Shown: piece after piece, positions 23,607 to 32,156 of the stretch
How positions within the stretch are numbered: position 1 is the stretch's first letter
How the letters are laid out: every line of letters begins with the position of its first letter
Origin: an uncultured Treponema sp.
GTDB lineage: Bacteria; Spirochaetota; Spirochaetia; Treponematales; Treponemataceae
Direction: 5' to 3'
Length of the DNA: 64,000 bases
NCBI RefSeq assembly: GCF_934725225.1
Contig: NZ_CAKVAM010000005.1
Span: 124,001-188,000 of the forward strand
Notes under the pieces: model-generated
The model's database searches: none
The model's input: the letters and a program-made list of their open reading frames with translations, nothing else
What the model was told of the DNA's origin: nothing
Position numbers and translations under genes: made by a program

Positions 23607-24659
23607 ATGAGCTTTCTTGATAATTTTACAACTGATATAGGAATCGATTTGGGGACTTGCAATACATTGATTTATGTCCGCGGACAGGGAATTGTTATTG
23701 ACGAGCCTTCTGTTGTGGCAGTTGAAAAGGGAACTGGAAGAATTGAAGCTGTTGGTGTTGAGGCAAAAAGAATGCTTTGGAAAACACCTGGAAACATTGT
23801 CGCTATAAGACCTTTGGCGGACGGTGTTATTTCAGACAGCGATTCAACTGAAAAAATGCTGAAATATTTTATTTCAAAAGTAATTCCGCGCCATAATCTT
23901 TTTAAATCTATAAGAATGAAAATTGGAATTCCTTCTTGCATTACTCAGGTTCAACAGGACGCTGTAATGGCTGCCGCTTTGAAGGCCGGAGCAAAAGAAG
24001 TAAAGCTGATTGAAGAAAGTCTTGCCGCTGCTATTGGCGCTGAAATTCCGATTTACGAGCCGGCCGGACACATGGTTTGCGATATTGGCGGCGGAACTAC
24101 AGAAGTTTCAGTTATTTCTTTGGGCGGAATGGTTGTTACAAGCTCAATTAGAATCGGCGGAAATGCTTTTGACGAGGCGATTATAAAGCACATTCGTTCT
24201 GTTCACAACTTGATAATTGGACAGCAGACTGCGGAACGTCTTAAAATTGAAATTGGAAACGCGATTGCAGAAAAAAATATCGATGATGACAAAATCCGCA
24301 AAATGGAAATCCGCGGCGGAGACGCGATTACTGGTCTTCCGCGCCGTCTTGAAGTTGATTCTGTAGAAGTACGCGAAGCTTTGAAAGAGCCTGTTTCAAA
24401 AATCATTGAAGAAATAAAGAAAACTTTGGGACGCACTCCTCCTGAGCTTGCGGCTGATATTGTTGAGCGCGGAATTGTTATGTCTGGCGGCGGTTCAATG
24501 TTAAAAGGCCTTAAAGATTTGATAAAGAAAGAAACTGGCGTTCCTGTGTTCCTTGTAGAAAAGCCTCTTGAATGTGTTGCAAAAGGCGCGGGCGAAGCAT
24601 TTGAATTGTTCAAGGATATGTCTACTCGTCGTTCAATTTATGAAAATCTGAATGACTAA
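23607..24659 (+). CDS. mreB: Rod-shape-determining actin homologue MreB
   Basis: This 350-residue bacterial actin polymerises under the inner membrane and guides cell-wall synthesis. Its ATP-binding motifs are GIDLGTCNTLIYVRGQGIV (phosphate 1), VCDIGGGTTEVSVISLGG (phosphate 2) and IVMSGGGSMLKGLKDLI (adenosine). The start at 23607 follows AGGAGGAAAA, an excellent site, and gives the standard MreB N-terminus. It opens the mreB-mreC-mreD-mrdA-rodA cluster. Confidence 0.97.
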   Translation: MSFLDNFTTDIGIDLGTCNTLIYVRGQGIVIDEPSVVAVEKGTGRIEAVGVEAKRMLWKTPGNIVAIRPLADGVISDSDSTEKMLKYFISKVIPRHNLFKSIRMKIGIPSCITQVQQDAVMAAALKAGAKEVKLIEESLAAAIGAEIPIYEPAGHMVCDIGGGTTEVSVISLGGMVVTSSIRIGGNAFDEAIIKHIRSVHNLIIGQQTAERLKIEIGNAIAEKNIDDDKIRKMEIRGGDAITGLPRRLEVDSVEVREALKEPVSKIIEEIKKTLGRTPPELAADIVERGIVMSGGGSMLKGLKDLIKKETGVPVFLVEKPLECVAKGAGEAFELFKDMSTRRSIYENLND

Positions 24660-24676
24660 AAACTTCGGGTTTGCTC

Positions 24677-25555
24677 ATGGCGGGAAAATTTAAAGCTTCT
24701 ATCCGCATAAAAACTGCGGAAATTCTTTTGGCATTTCTTGTTGTTTTCAGCGGAGTGCTTTTAGGTTTTTCTGGCGGCGGATTTGTTGTCAATTTTAATA
24801 AAGTTGGTTTTTCTGTAGTTTCTTTAATTCAGAAAGGAAGCAGCTCTGCGATAAATGTTGTAACTGGAATTGTTACGTCAATAAGAGATATTGCAGTTCT
24901 TCAAAAAGAATACAAGGAACTTTCGGAAAAACTGAAAGACTATGAATTCATGCAGCGCAACAATGTTGAAATCCGAAAGGAAAATGAACGCCTGCGTGAA
25001 CAGCTTCAGTTTGCTTCTGAAATTGAATACAAAAATATTCCTGCCCAGATAATCGGACGTGATCCAGACAATCTTTATTCGGGAATTACAATAAACAAAG
25101 GCGCTAGAAGCGGAATAAAAAAAGGCTTTCCTGTTATTGCGATTCAAAGTGGAAATGTGGGCGTTGTAGGCAAAGTTGTTACAGCCGGTCTTGATACAAG
25201 CCTTGTAATGCCGGTTTATGATACAAAATGCAATATTTCCGCGCGGATTCAAAATACCCGTGATATTGGAATTGTTTCGGGAAACGGTTCTTATGGAAGC
25301 CCGTTGAATCTTCAGTATATACGGAAGAGAGTTTTTGACAGCCTGAATCATGGCGACATTGTTGTTACTAGCGGTGAAAATGGAAACTATGTCAAAGATA
25401 TTCCGATTGGCCGCATTTCAAAAATCAAAATTCTTGATTACGATTCATCGCTTAGCATTGAGCTTGAGTCTGTAATAGATTTTTTGCGCTTGGAAAATGT
25501 GCTTGTTGTTGACCAGAAAAATTTAAATGACAAGCCGCCGCTTGCAAAAAACTAG
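24677..25555 (+). CDS. mreC: Rod-shape-determining protein MreC
   Basis: This 292-residue protein has one membrane segment near the N-terminus (TAEILLAFLVVFSGVLLGF), a coiled coil at residues 75-115 (EYKELSEKLKDYEFMQRNN), and the periplasmic beta-barrel part with IGRDPDNLYSGITINKGARS and GNVGVVGKVVTAGLDTSLVM, both typical of MreC. It links MreB with PBP2 and RodA. The ATG at 24677 is preferred over an upstream TTG. It lies 17 bases after mreB. Confidence 0.93.
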   Translation: MAGKFKASIRIKTAEILLAFLVVFSGVLLGFSGGGFVVNFNKVGFSVVSLIQKGSSSAINVVTGIVTSIRDIAVLQKEYKELSEKLKDYEFMQRNNVEIRKENERLREQLQFASEIEYKNIPAQIIGRDPDNLYSGITINKGARSGIKKGFPVIAIQSGNVGVVGKVVTAGLDTSLVMPVYDTKCNISARIQNTRDIGIVSGNGSYGSPLNLQYIRKRVFDSLNHGDIVVTSGENGNYVKDIPIGRISKIKILDYDSSLSIELESVIDFLRLENVLVVDQKNLNDKPPLAKN

Positions 25556-25575
25556 CTTTATTGTTTGGAGAAAAA

Positions 25576-26088
25576 ATGTTACGAGCTTTTTTTTCAAGTT
25601 CTGCCATTTTGCTTTTTGTTTCTGTTTTTGAAGCCGCAGTTCTTTCGAATATTGTTTTTCTTCCGGCGTTGCCAGATTTGTCTTTGATTTGCGTTTTGTT
25701 TTTTTCTATAAATAACGGAAAAATAATCGGGGAAACTACAGGTTTTGTTTCCGGCTTGTTCCTGGACTTTTTGAGCGCTTGTCCGCTTGGGCTGAACTGC
25801 CTTCTTAGATCTGTGCTTGGCTATTTGGGCGGAATTTTCAACAAGTCATTGAATACTGAAGGATTTTTTGTTCCGATTTTTCTTGGAATTTGCGCTACGA
25901 TATTGAAAGTTCTTTTTGTTTATCTTATTTCCGTGTTTTTTCCTCTTATTGTCGCTTCGTATAAAATTTTTTCTTTCAGCTTTTTATTTGAAATTTTAAT
26001 GAACGGATTTTTAAGTCCGTTTGTTTTTAAATTTTTGCGGCTGTTTAGAAATAGCGTTATTTTAAAACCGGAGAATATTTTTCAATGA
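25576..26088 (+). CDS. mreD: Rod-shape-determining membrane protein MreD
   Basis: This 170-residue hydrophobic protein has about five membrane helices and the MreD pattern LPDLSLICVLFFSINNGKI, then GETTGFVSGLFLDFLSACPLG and LLRSVLGYLGG. The ATG at 25576 follows TTTGGAG; the frame opens 15 bases earlier with TTG. Its stop overlaps the mrdA start (ATGA), so the two are translationally coupled. Confidence 0.88.
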   Translation: MLRAFFSSSAILLFVSVFEAAVLSNIVFLPALPDLSLICVLFFSINNGKIIGETTGFVSGLFLDFLSACPLGLNCLLRSVLGYLGGIFNKSLNTEGFFVPIFLGICATILKVLFVYLISVFFPLIVASYKIFSFSFLFEILMNGFLSPFVFKFLRLFRNSVILKPENIFQ

Positions 26089-27995
26089 GCGGAAAAAATC
26101 GTTTTGATTCAGCTTTTGAAGATTCAAAAAATAAAAGCTCGCTTAAAAAAAATTATAAAGCTTCATTTTTGCTCGGAATTATTTCAGTTTTTTTTGCTGT
26201 TTATGCGCTGAAACTTTTTAGCCTTCAGATTTTGGAAGGCGCGCAGTATCAAAACCGCTCTGTTAGAATTTCAAGAACTATAACAAAAATTGCGGCTCAG
26301 CGTGGAGAAATTTTTGACAGAAAGGCAAAATTGCCGATGGTTATCAATACAGATTCTTTCGCTGTCGATTTGATTCCTGGCGAAATTCCGCAGGGATATT
26401 TTGATACTGTTGCAACGAAGCTCGCCAAATTTCTTGGAATTTCCAAAGCGAATATTGACACAAAAATTCCGCCGCGTCTTAGAAAAAGTTTTTCGCCGAT
26501 TGAAGTAAAAACAAACGTTCCTTTTGAAATTATTTCGAATATTGCAGAAAATCTAACTGACTTGCCTGGAGTTTCCTGGAGAAACAAGCCTGTCCGCTAT
26601 TATGCTGAAACTGGTTCCATGAGCCATGTTTTAGGATACGTTGGCGATATTACAAATGAAGAGCTTAAGCTGATGTACAACAAAGGCTATACTTCAAATT
26701 CAATCGTCGGAAAAACTGGAATTGAAAGGCAGTATGACAGCTTGCTTCAGGGAAAAGAAGGAAGCATAAGCCGCACAGTTGATGTTCACGGACGAATCTT
26801 GAATGAAGATCCTGTTGTTGTTCCGCCTGTAAGTGGAAAAAATCTTGTCCTCACAATCGACACTGAAATTCAGACTTTGGCAGAAAAAGCGCTTGGAGAG
26901 CGGGTAGGGGCTGCGGTTGTTCTAAAGCCGGCTTCCGGGGAAATTCTTGCCATGGTTTCATATCCGTATTTTGATGCAAATATATTTTCAAAAGATGACG
27001 CTTCTGCTCAATATGCAAAACTTGCTGCGGACAAAAACAAGCCAATGCTGAACAGAGTTGTAAATGCTGAATATCCTCCGGCTTCAACTTTCAAAATCAT
27101 TATGAGCACTGCGGTTCTTTCAGAAAAAGTTTTCCCTGCGGAAAAGAAAATAGAATGTCCTGGAAGAATTACTTACGGAGACAGAGTTTTCCGTTGCCAT
27201 ATCGGACTTCCTGGACATGGCTGGCTTGATTTAAAAAATGCGCTTGCCCAGAGCTGCGATGTTTATTTCTGGGTCATAGGAACTGATCATCTTGGAGTAG
27301 AGCGGATTGCAAGTTATTCTAAGGAATTTGGATTCGGTCAGAGCCTTGGAATTGATTTGCCTGCTCAAAGCAATGGTTTTGTTCCTACGCCGCAATGGAA
27401 AGAACGCCGTTACCACGAAAAATGGCTTGGCGGCGACACAATGAATATGTCAATCGGGCAGGGCTATACTCTTGCAACGCCTCTTCATGTTGCGAATATG
27501 ATGGCGATGGTTTGCAACAGCGGAAAAATTTACAAGCCGCATTTGCTAAAAGAAATTCGGGATTCTGCAAATGATTCAGTTCAGGAAATAAAGCCTGAAG
27601 TAATGCATGAGTCAACTGTAGCTTCTGAAGTTTGGAAAGAAATTCAAAGAAATTTGCGTTACACAATTTCAGACGGAACAGCAGTTTATCCGATGCACAA
27701 TACTTCTGTTCAGATTGCGGGAAAAACTGGAACTGCGGAAGTTAATGGCGTTGGAAAAAATCACTGGCATTCTTGGATGGTTGCCTATGCGCCTTTTGAT
27801 GCTCCGCCTGAAGAGCAAGTTGTTGTCGCGGTTTTAGTTGAAGCCGTAAACACTTGGGAATGGTGGGCGCCTTATGCCACAAATATAATAATTCAGGGAA
27901 TTTTCAATAATCAGACTTTTGAAGAATCTGTGGATGCCTTGAAATTCCGTTATTTGCTGAACAGACAAAGAGCAGCCGGAGGAAGACGCGAATGA
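26085..27995 (+). CDS. mrdA: Penicillin-binding protein 2, elongation transpeptidase
   Basis: This 636-residue peptidoglycan transpeptidase has a short cytoplasmic N-terminus, one membrane segment (residues 27-45), the PBP dimerisation domain (AAQRGEIFDRKAKLPMVINT, GVSWRNKPVRYYAETGSMSH), and the transpeptidase domain. The active-site motif is PPASTFKII (STFK), followed by the SCDVYFW (SxD-like) and AGKTGTAEV (KTG) motifs. It crosslinks side-wall peptidoglycan with RodA, which is encoded just downstream with a four-base overlap. Confidence 0.95.
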   Translation: MSGKNRFDSAFEDSKNKSSLKKNYKASFLLGIISVFFAVYALKLFSLQILEGAQYQNRSVRISRTITKIAAQRGEIFDRKAKLPMVINTDSFAVDLIPGEIPQGYFDTVATKLAKFLGISKANIDTKIPPRLRKSFSPIEVKTNVPFEIISNIAENLTDLPGVSWRNKPVRYYAETGSMSHVLGYVGDITNEELKLMYNKGYTSNSIVGKTGIERQYDSLLQGKEGSISRTVDVHGRILNEDPVVVPPVSGKNLVLTIDTEIQTLAEKALGERVGAAVVLKPASGEILAMVSYPYFDANIFSKDDASAQYAKLAADKNKPMLNRVVNAEYPPASTFKIIMSTAVLSEKVFPAEKKIECPGRITYGDRVFRCHIGLPGHGWLDLKNALAQSCDVYFWVIGTDHLGVERIASYSKEFGFGQSLGIDLPAQSNGFVPTPQWKERRYHEKWLGGDTMNMSIGQGYTLATPLHVANMMAMVCNSGKIYKPHLLKEIRDSANDSVQEIKPEVMHESTVASEVWKEIQRNLRYTISDGTAVYPMHNTSVQIAGKTGTAEVNGVGKNHWHSWMVAYAPFDAPPEEQVVVAVLVEAVNTWEWWAPYATNIIIQGIFNNQTFEESVDALKFRYLLNRQRAAGGRRE

Positions 27996-29311
27996 AAATC
28001 AGATTTTTTAGTTCAATTGACTATATTCTTCTTTTGTGCGTTCTGTTTTTAATAACTATAGGAATTGCGTTTATTTATTCTTCTGGAATAAATTCTGAAG
28101 GCGTTCTTGTTTCAAATGAATACATAAAGCAGATTATCTGGTTTTGCATCGGATTTTCTGTGATGACTATAATGGCTTTGCTGGACTACAGAAGATTGGA
28201 ACGGTATTCCCATTACTTTTTTATTTTCATGGCGGGAATTCTTGTATACACAAGATTTTTTGGAAGATATGTAAATGGAGCTAGAAGCTGGCTTGGAATT
28301 GGGGATTTGGGAATTCAGCCTTCCGAGCTTATGAAGATTGCATTTATACTTTTTTTAGCGCGTTTCCTTGACAAGTCGTCTGCAGAAAAGCCGATGAAGC
28401 GTTTTGCGCTTGCAATTTGCATTATGATGGTTCCAATGGGACTTATACTTCTTCAGCCTGACTTGGGAACTGCAAGTGTTTTTCTTCCTATCTTTCTTTT
28501 TATGTGCTTCATGGCTGATGTTCCTGTCCGCTATCTTATGATTGTTTTTCTGACAGGAATGTTTACCATTGTTTTTGCGGTTCTTCCAATTTGGGAAACT
28601 GAAATTTTACGGAAATCTGTTCCTGTTATTCATGTTCTTTCAAATATGAAACTTAGAATTCTTGTTTTTTCAGCTTCTCTTGGAATCTGTATAATTGGGA
28701 TTTTGGGAAATATGTTTTTTAAGAAAAAATACTATTACTGGATTACGTATTTCTTTGGAATTTTTTCATGTTCAATTGCTGGTTCTTGGGCTTGCGGAAA
28801 AGTTTTGAAACCTTATCAAATTGCAAGGCTTATAGTTTTTATAGATCCAAACAGCGATCCTCGTGGAGCCGGCTGGAATATAATTCAGTCCAAAACTGCG
28901 ATTGGAGCTGGAACTCTTTTTGGCCGCGGATTTATGCAGGGGTCTCAAAGCCATTTGCGTTTTCTCCCTCAGCAAAGCACTGACTTTATATTCAGCATTT
29001 TTTCAGAGGAAATGGGATTTGCAGGCGGAATTGTTTTATTCTTCGCGTTTTTTGCAATCCTGCTTCGAATTACGCACATAATAAGGCAGACTAATAATTC
29101 CTACAGCTGCTACATTGCTTCTGGAATTCTTGGAATGTTCTTTTTCCATTTTATTGTAAATGTTGGAATGGTTATGGGAATAATGCCAATCACGGGAATT
29201 CCGCTTCCGTTTCTTTCTTATGGCGGTTCAGCGCTTTTGACAAATATGCTTGCGATTGGTCTTTTGATGAGCATTAACAGCCGCCGTCTTGATTTTAAAA
29301 CAACTTTATGA
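27992..29311 (+). CDS. rodA: Rod-shape-determining SEDS glycosyltransferase RodA
   Basis: This 439-residue SEDS-family protein has about ten membrane helices and polymerises glycan strands from lipid II. Family motifs are YVNGARSWLGIGDLGIQPSE, LLQPDLGTASVFLPIF, FIDPNSDPRGAGWNIIQSK, FIFSIFSEEMGFAGG and PITGIPLPFLSYGGSALLTN. The region between helices 5 and 7 is longer than in E. coli RodA (370 residues). Start and stop overlap those of mrdA and the radical SAM gene. Confidence 0.95.
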   Translation: MKIRFFSSIDYILLLCVLFLITIGIAFIYSSGINSEGVLVSNEYIKQIIWFCIGFSVMTIMALLDYRRLERYSHYFFIFMAGILVYTRFFGRYVNGARSWLGIGDLGIQPSELMKIAFILFLARFLDKSSAEKPMKRFALAICIMMVPMGLILLQPDLGTASVFLPIFLFMCFMADVPVRYLMIVFLTGMFTIVFAVLPIWETEILRKSVPVIHVLSNMKLRILVFSASLGICIIGILGNMFFKKKYYYWITYFFGIFSCSIAGSWACGKVLKPYQIARLIVFIDPNSDPRGAGWNIIQSKTAIGAGTLFGRGFMQGSQSHLRFLPQQSTDFIFSIFSEEMGFAGGIVLFFAFFAILLRITHIIRQTNNSYSCYIASGILGMFFFHFIVNVGMVMGIMPITGIPLPFLSYGGSALLTNMLAIGLLMSINSRRLDFKTTL

Positions 29312-32034
29312 AAACTTCTGATTTAATTAATCCTCTGAAAATTTTTGGTTCTAAGCTGAATTCTGTTCAGTCGCCGTCGCGCTATGTTGGCGGAGAATTC
29401 GGAATCACCGTTAAGCCGCATTCCGAGCTGGACGAATATTTTAATTTTGCAGTTGCATTTCCTGATTTGTATGAAATTGCAATGTCAAATCTTGCTGTAA
29501 AAATTATTTATAACGGACTGAATCTTCTTCCCGATGTAAGATGCGAGCGCGTTTTTGCTCCAGATGTTGATTTTGAAAATCTTTTAAAAGAAAATAATGT
29601 GCCGCTTTACACAATTGAAACTGGAATTCCGTTGTTCAAAACAGACATGATTGGTTTTTCAATTGGCTACGAGCTTGGAATAACGGAAGTTTTGGCAATG
29701 CTTGATTCCGGCAAAGTTCATCTTCTTGCAAGCGAAAGAACTGAAGACGAGCCAATCGTCATTGCTGGCGGCTGCGGTGTTACAAATCCAGCTCCATTCA
29801 GCGATTTTTTTGATGCATTTTTTATAGGCGAAGCCGAGCCTGCGCTTTTTAACTTAGTTGAAGATTTGTCCAAGCTGAAAAAAAACGGCGCGTCAAGAAA
29901 AGATTTGATTGAATTTTTAGAATCAAAAAATTTTATTTGGACAAAGAAAAAGCACCTTGAAAAAAAAGTTGCAAGAAGAGTAGTGCAGTCTGATTTTGGT
30001 CTTGTTCCGTCTGTGCCTGGATGGTTTCCGCTTCCGTCCAGCAAGCCTGTTCAGGATCATGGCGTTGTTGAAATTATGCGCGGATGTCCAAATGGCTGCC
30101 GTTTTTGCCATGCCGGAATTTACTATCGGCCTATGCGCGTAAAAAACAAAAATTTAATAATTGAAGAAATTGACCATTTGGTTTTTGATGCGGGCTACAG
30201 AGAAGTCAGCCTAAATTCCTTGAGCAGCGCGGATTTTCCTGAAGTTTCAAATCTCCTTGATATTTTAAATGAACGCTACAAAGGTTTTAATGTTTCGTTT
30301 CAGCTTCCGTCGTTAAAAGTAAACTCGTTTTCACTTGATATTCTTGAAAAACTTTCAAAAATCAGAAAAAGCGGTCTTACATTCGCCGTTGAAACTCCAG
30401 AAGAAATGTGGCAGCTAAGCCTTAACAAGGAAGTTTATGCAAGCCACCTTGAAGAAATTATAAAGGAAGCAAAGAACCGCGGCTGGTCGAGCGCAAAGTT
30501 TTATTTTATGATAGGTCTTCCGCTTGGCGATTATTTTGAAGACAGAAATTGCGCGCCCGGAGCTGAAGGCAGTGAAGAAAAAGCTATAGTTGATTTTCTT
30601 CTTGAACTTCAGGCAAAAACAAAAATTCAGTGCAACGTGAATGTCGGTGTTTTTATTCCCAAGCCACATACTCCTTATGAGCGCGTGAAACAGATAAAGC
30701 CGGAAGTCGCAGAAGCAAAAATTGAATATATATTCAAAAGCCTTCCGCGTGGAAAATTCAAAATGGGACGGCACAATTACAATGCGACAATTCTTGAAGG
30801 ACTTTTGAGCCGCGGAGATTTCAATGCTGGCAAAGTCATCTTGAATGCTTACAAAAAAGGCGTTCGCTTCGATGCTTGGGATGATTATCTGCGCAAAGAT
30901 TTTCCTTTGTGGGAAGAAGCTTTTTCTGAAGTTGATTTTAATGTCAAAGACTGGATTTTTCACGACTGGAACGAAGATACGTTGCCTTGGAATTCTGTCA
31001 GCCTTGGTCCTGCGCAAGGCTTCTATAAAAAAGAATGGCAAAAATCCCTTGAACATAAACTTACTGAAAAATGCAGTACAGACTGCAACCATAAATGCGG
31101 CGTTTGCAACACAAAGGAAAAAGTAGAAGTATTTACACAACAAACCGTAGAATCTGCCTTAAAATGTATAAAAAATAATACAGTAAAAGCTCCTTTACAA
31201 ATGCCTGAATGCAATATTCCTATTCTTTATAGAGTAATTTTCAATTTTACAAGAAAAAATGGCGGAGAATTTACTGCTTATTTGTCTCAAGTTGAAATTT
31301 TTCACAAAGCGGTTTTGCGCTCCGGGCTGAATTTTGTGTTTTCATCTGGTTTTAATCCGTTGCCGCGCTTGGAATTTGCCTCTGCAATGACTTTGGGAAT
31401 TCCTTCTTTTGAAGAAACTGCGTCTTGCTTGCTTTATGAAAATATGGAAACTTCCGAGTTTGTTTCGAAAATGAATAAAGTTTTGCCTTCAAATTTGCAG
31501 ATTACCGAAGCTTTTATTTTCCCTGTAACCAATATGCGAAAACGCGAATCCTTGAGCCAAGGACTTTGGGGCGGAATTTATAGGTACAGTTTTTATTTGC
31601 CGCCAGACGCTTTTTTTGAATCAGAGCAGTATAGGGAATTTCTTGAAAAAAATTCGGCTGCAAAAATTGAATCAATGGGAAAAAATGAATATCAAGCGAT
31701 TTTGCCAGTCAGTGATAAAAATTTCCGCCTTGCAATTGAATCTTTTTATGAAAAAAAGTGGTATGAAATTGTCAGCATAGAAAAACTTCACACGCTTGCC
31801 AAAAATGAAATAAATGGCTGGACTGCGGAAGATGAAGAAATGTGGCGAAAAGATAATAAGAATTTTGTAAAGACAGATTCCTGCAAAACCGGGCAAAATC
31901 CAGTTTCGTATATGGAGCTTTATTCGCAGATTGCAAGAATAAACATTGATCTTATAAACAAACGGAAAGAACTGCAAATTGAACAGGAAGAATTTTTAAA
32001 GTCGCATCCTGATTTTTTCAAAGGAAAAGTGTAA
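29308..32034 (+). CDS. B12-binding-type radical SAM protein fused to a DUF2344 domain
   Basis: This 908-residue protein joins two parts that are separate neighbouring genes in many bacteria. Residues 1-620 match the TIGR03960 type: an N-terminal B12-binding-like domain (FPDLYEIAMSNLAVKIIYN, IVIAGGCGVTNPAPFSDF), then a radical SAM domain with CxxxCxxC in MRGCPNGCRFCHAGIYYRPM. A short Cys-rich bridge (CSTDCNHKCGVCNTK, about residues 592-606) follows. Residues about 640-870 match the DUF2344 / TIGR03936 type (YRVIFNFTRKNGG, LSQVEIFHKAVLRSGL, SGFNPLPRLEFASAMTLGI). The substrate is unknown; tRNA or rRNA modification has been suggested for the family. It overlaps rodA by four bases. Confidence 0.85.
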   Translation: MKTSDLINPLKIFGSKLNSVQSPSRYVGGEFGITVKPHSELDEYFNFAVAFPDLYEIAMSNLAVKIIYNGLNLLPDVRCERVFAPDVDFENLLKENNVPLYTIETGIPLFKTDMIGFSIGYELGITEVLAMLDSGKVHLLASERTEDEPIVIAGGCGVTNPAPFSDFFDAFFIGEAEPALFNLVEDLSKLKKNGASRKDLIEFLESKNFIWTKKKHLEKKVARRVVQSDFGLVPSVPGWFPLPSSKPVQDHGVVEIMRGCPNGCRFCHAGIYYRPMRVKNKNLIIEEIDHLVFDAGYREVSLNSLSSADFPEVSNLLDILNERYKGFNVSFQLPSLKVNSFSLDILEKLSKIRKSGLTFAVETPEEMWQLSLNKEVYASHLEEIIKEAKNRGWSSAKFYFMIGLPLGDYFEDRNCAPGAEGSEEKAIVDFLLELQAKTKIQCNVNVGVFIPKPHTPYERVKQIKPEVAEAKIEYIFKSLPRGKFKMGRHNYNATILEGLLSRGDFNAGKVILNAYKKGVRFDAWDDYLRKDFPLWEEAFSEVDFNVKDWIFHDWNEDTLPWNSVSLGPAQGFYKKEWQKSLEHKLTEKCSTDCNHKCGVCNTKEKVEVFTQQTVESALKCIKNNTVKAPLQMPECNIPILYRVIFNFTRKNGGEFTAYLSQVEIFHKAVLRSGLNFVFSSGFNPLPRLEFASAMTLGIPSFEETASCLLYENMETSEFVSKMNKVLPSNLQITEAFIFPVTNMRKRESLSQGLWGGIYRYSFYLPPDAFFESEQYREFLEKNSAAKIESMGKNEYQAILPVSDKNFRLAIESFYEKKWYEIVSIEKLHTLAKNEINGWTAEDEEMWRKDNKNFVKTDSCKTGQNPVSYMELYSQIARINIDLINKRKELQIEQEEFLKSHPDFFKGKV

Positions 32035-32156
32035 CGAAATGCGTAATAAAGAAGAGCGTTGAGGGAATTAATGATATATTTTAGTAGACAGAATGCGCAT
32101 TATAGGCAGTTATGTATATTCTCAAATTTCCACCTTTATATTGAAGAAAATTGTGT

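Noticed and set aside
30415..31143. 242-codon minus-strand frame inside the radical SAM gene
   Set aside because: It lies opposite the coding sequence of a conserved protein and is rich in Phe, Cys and Lys as expected for an antisense shadow.
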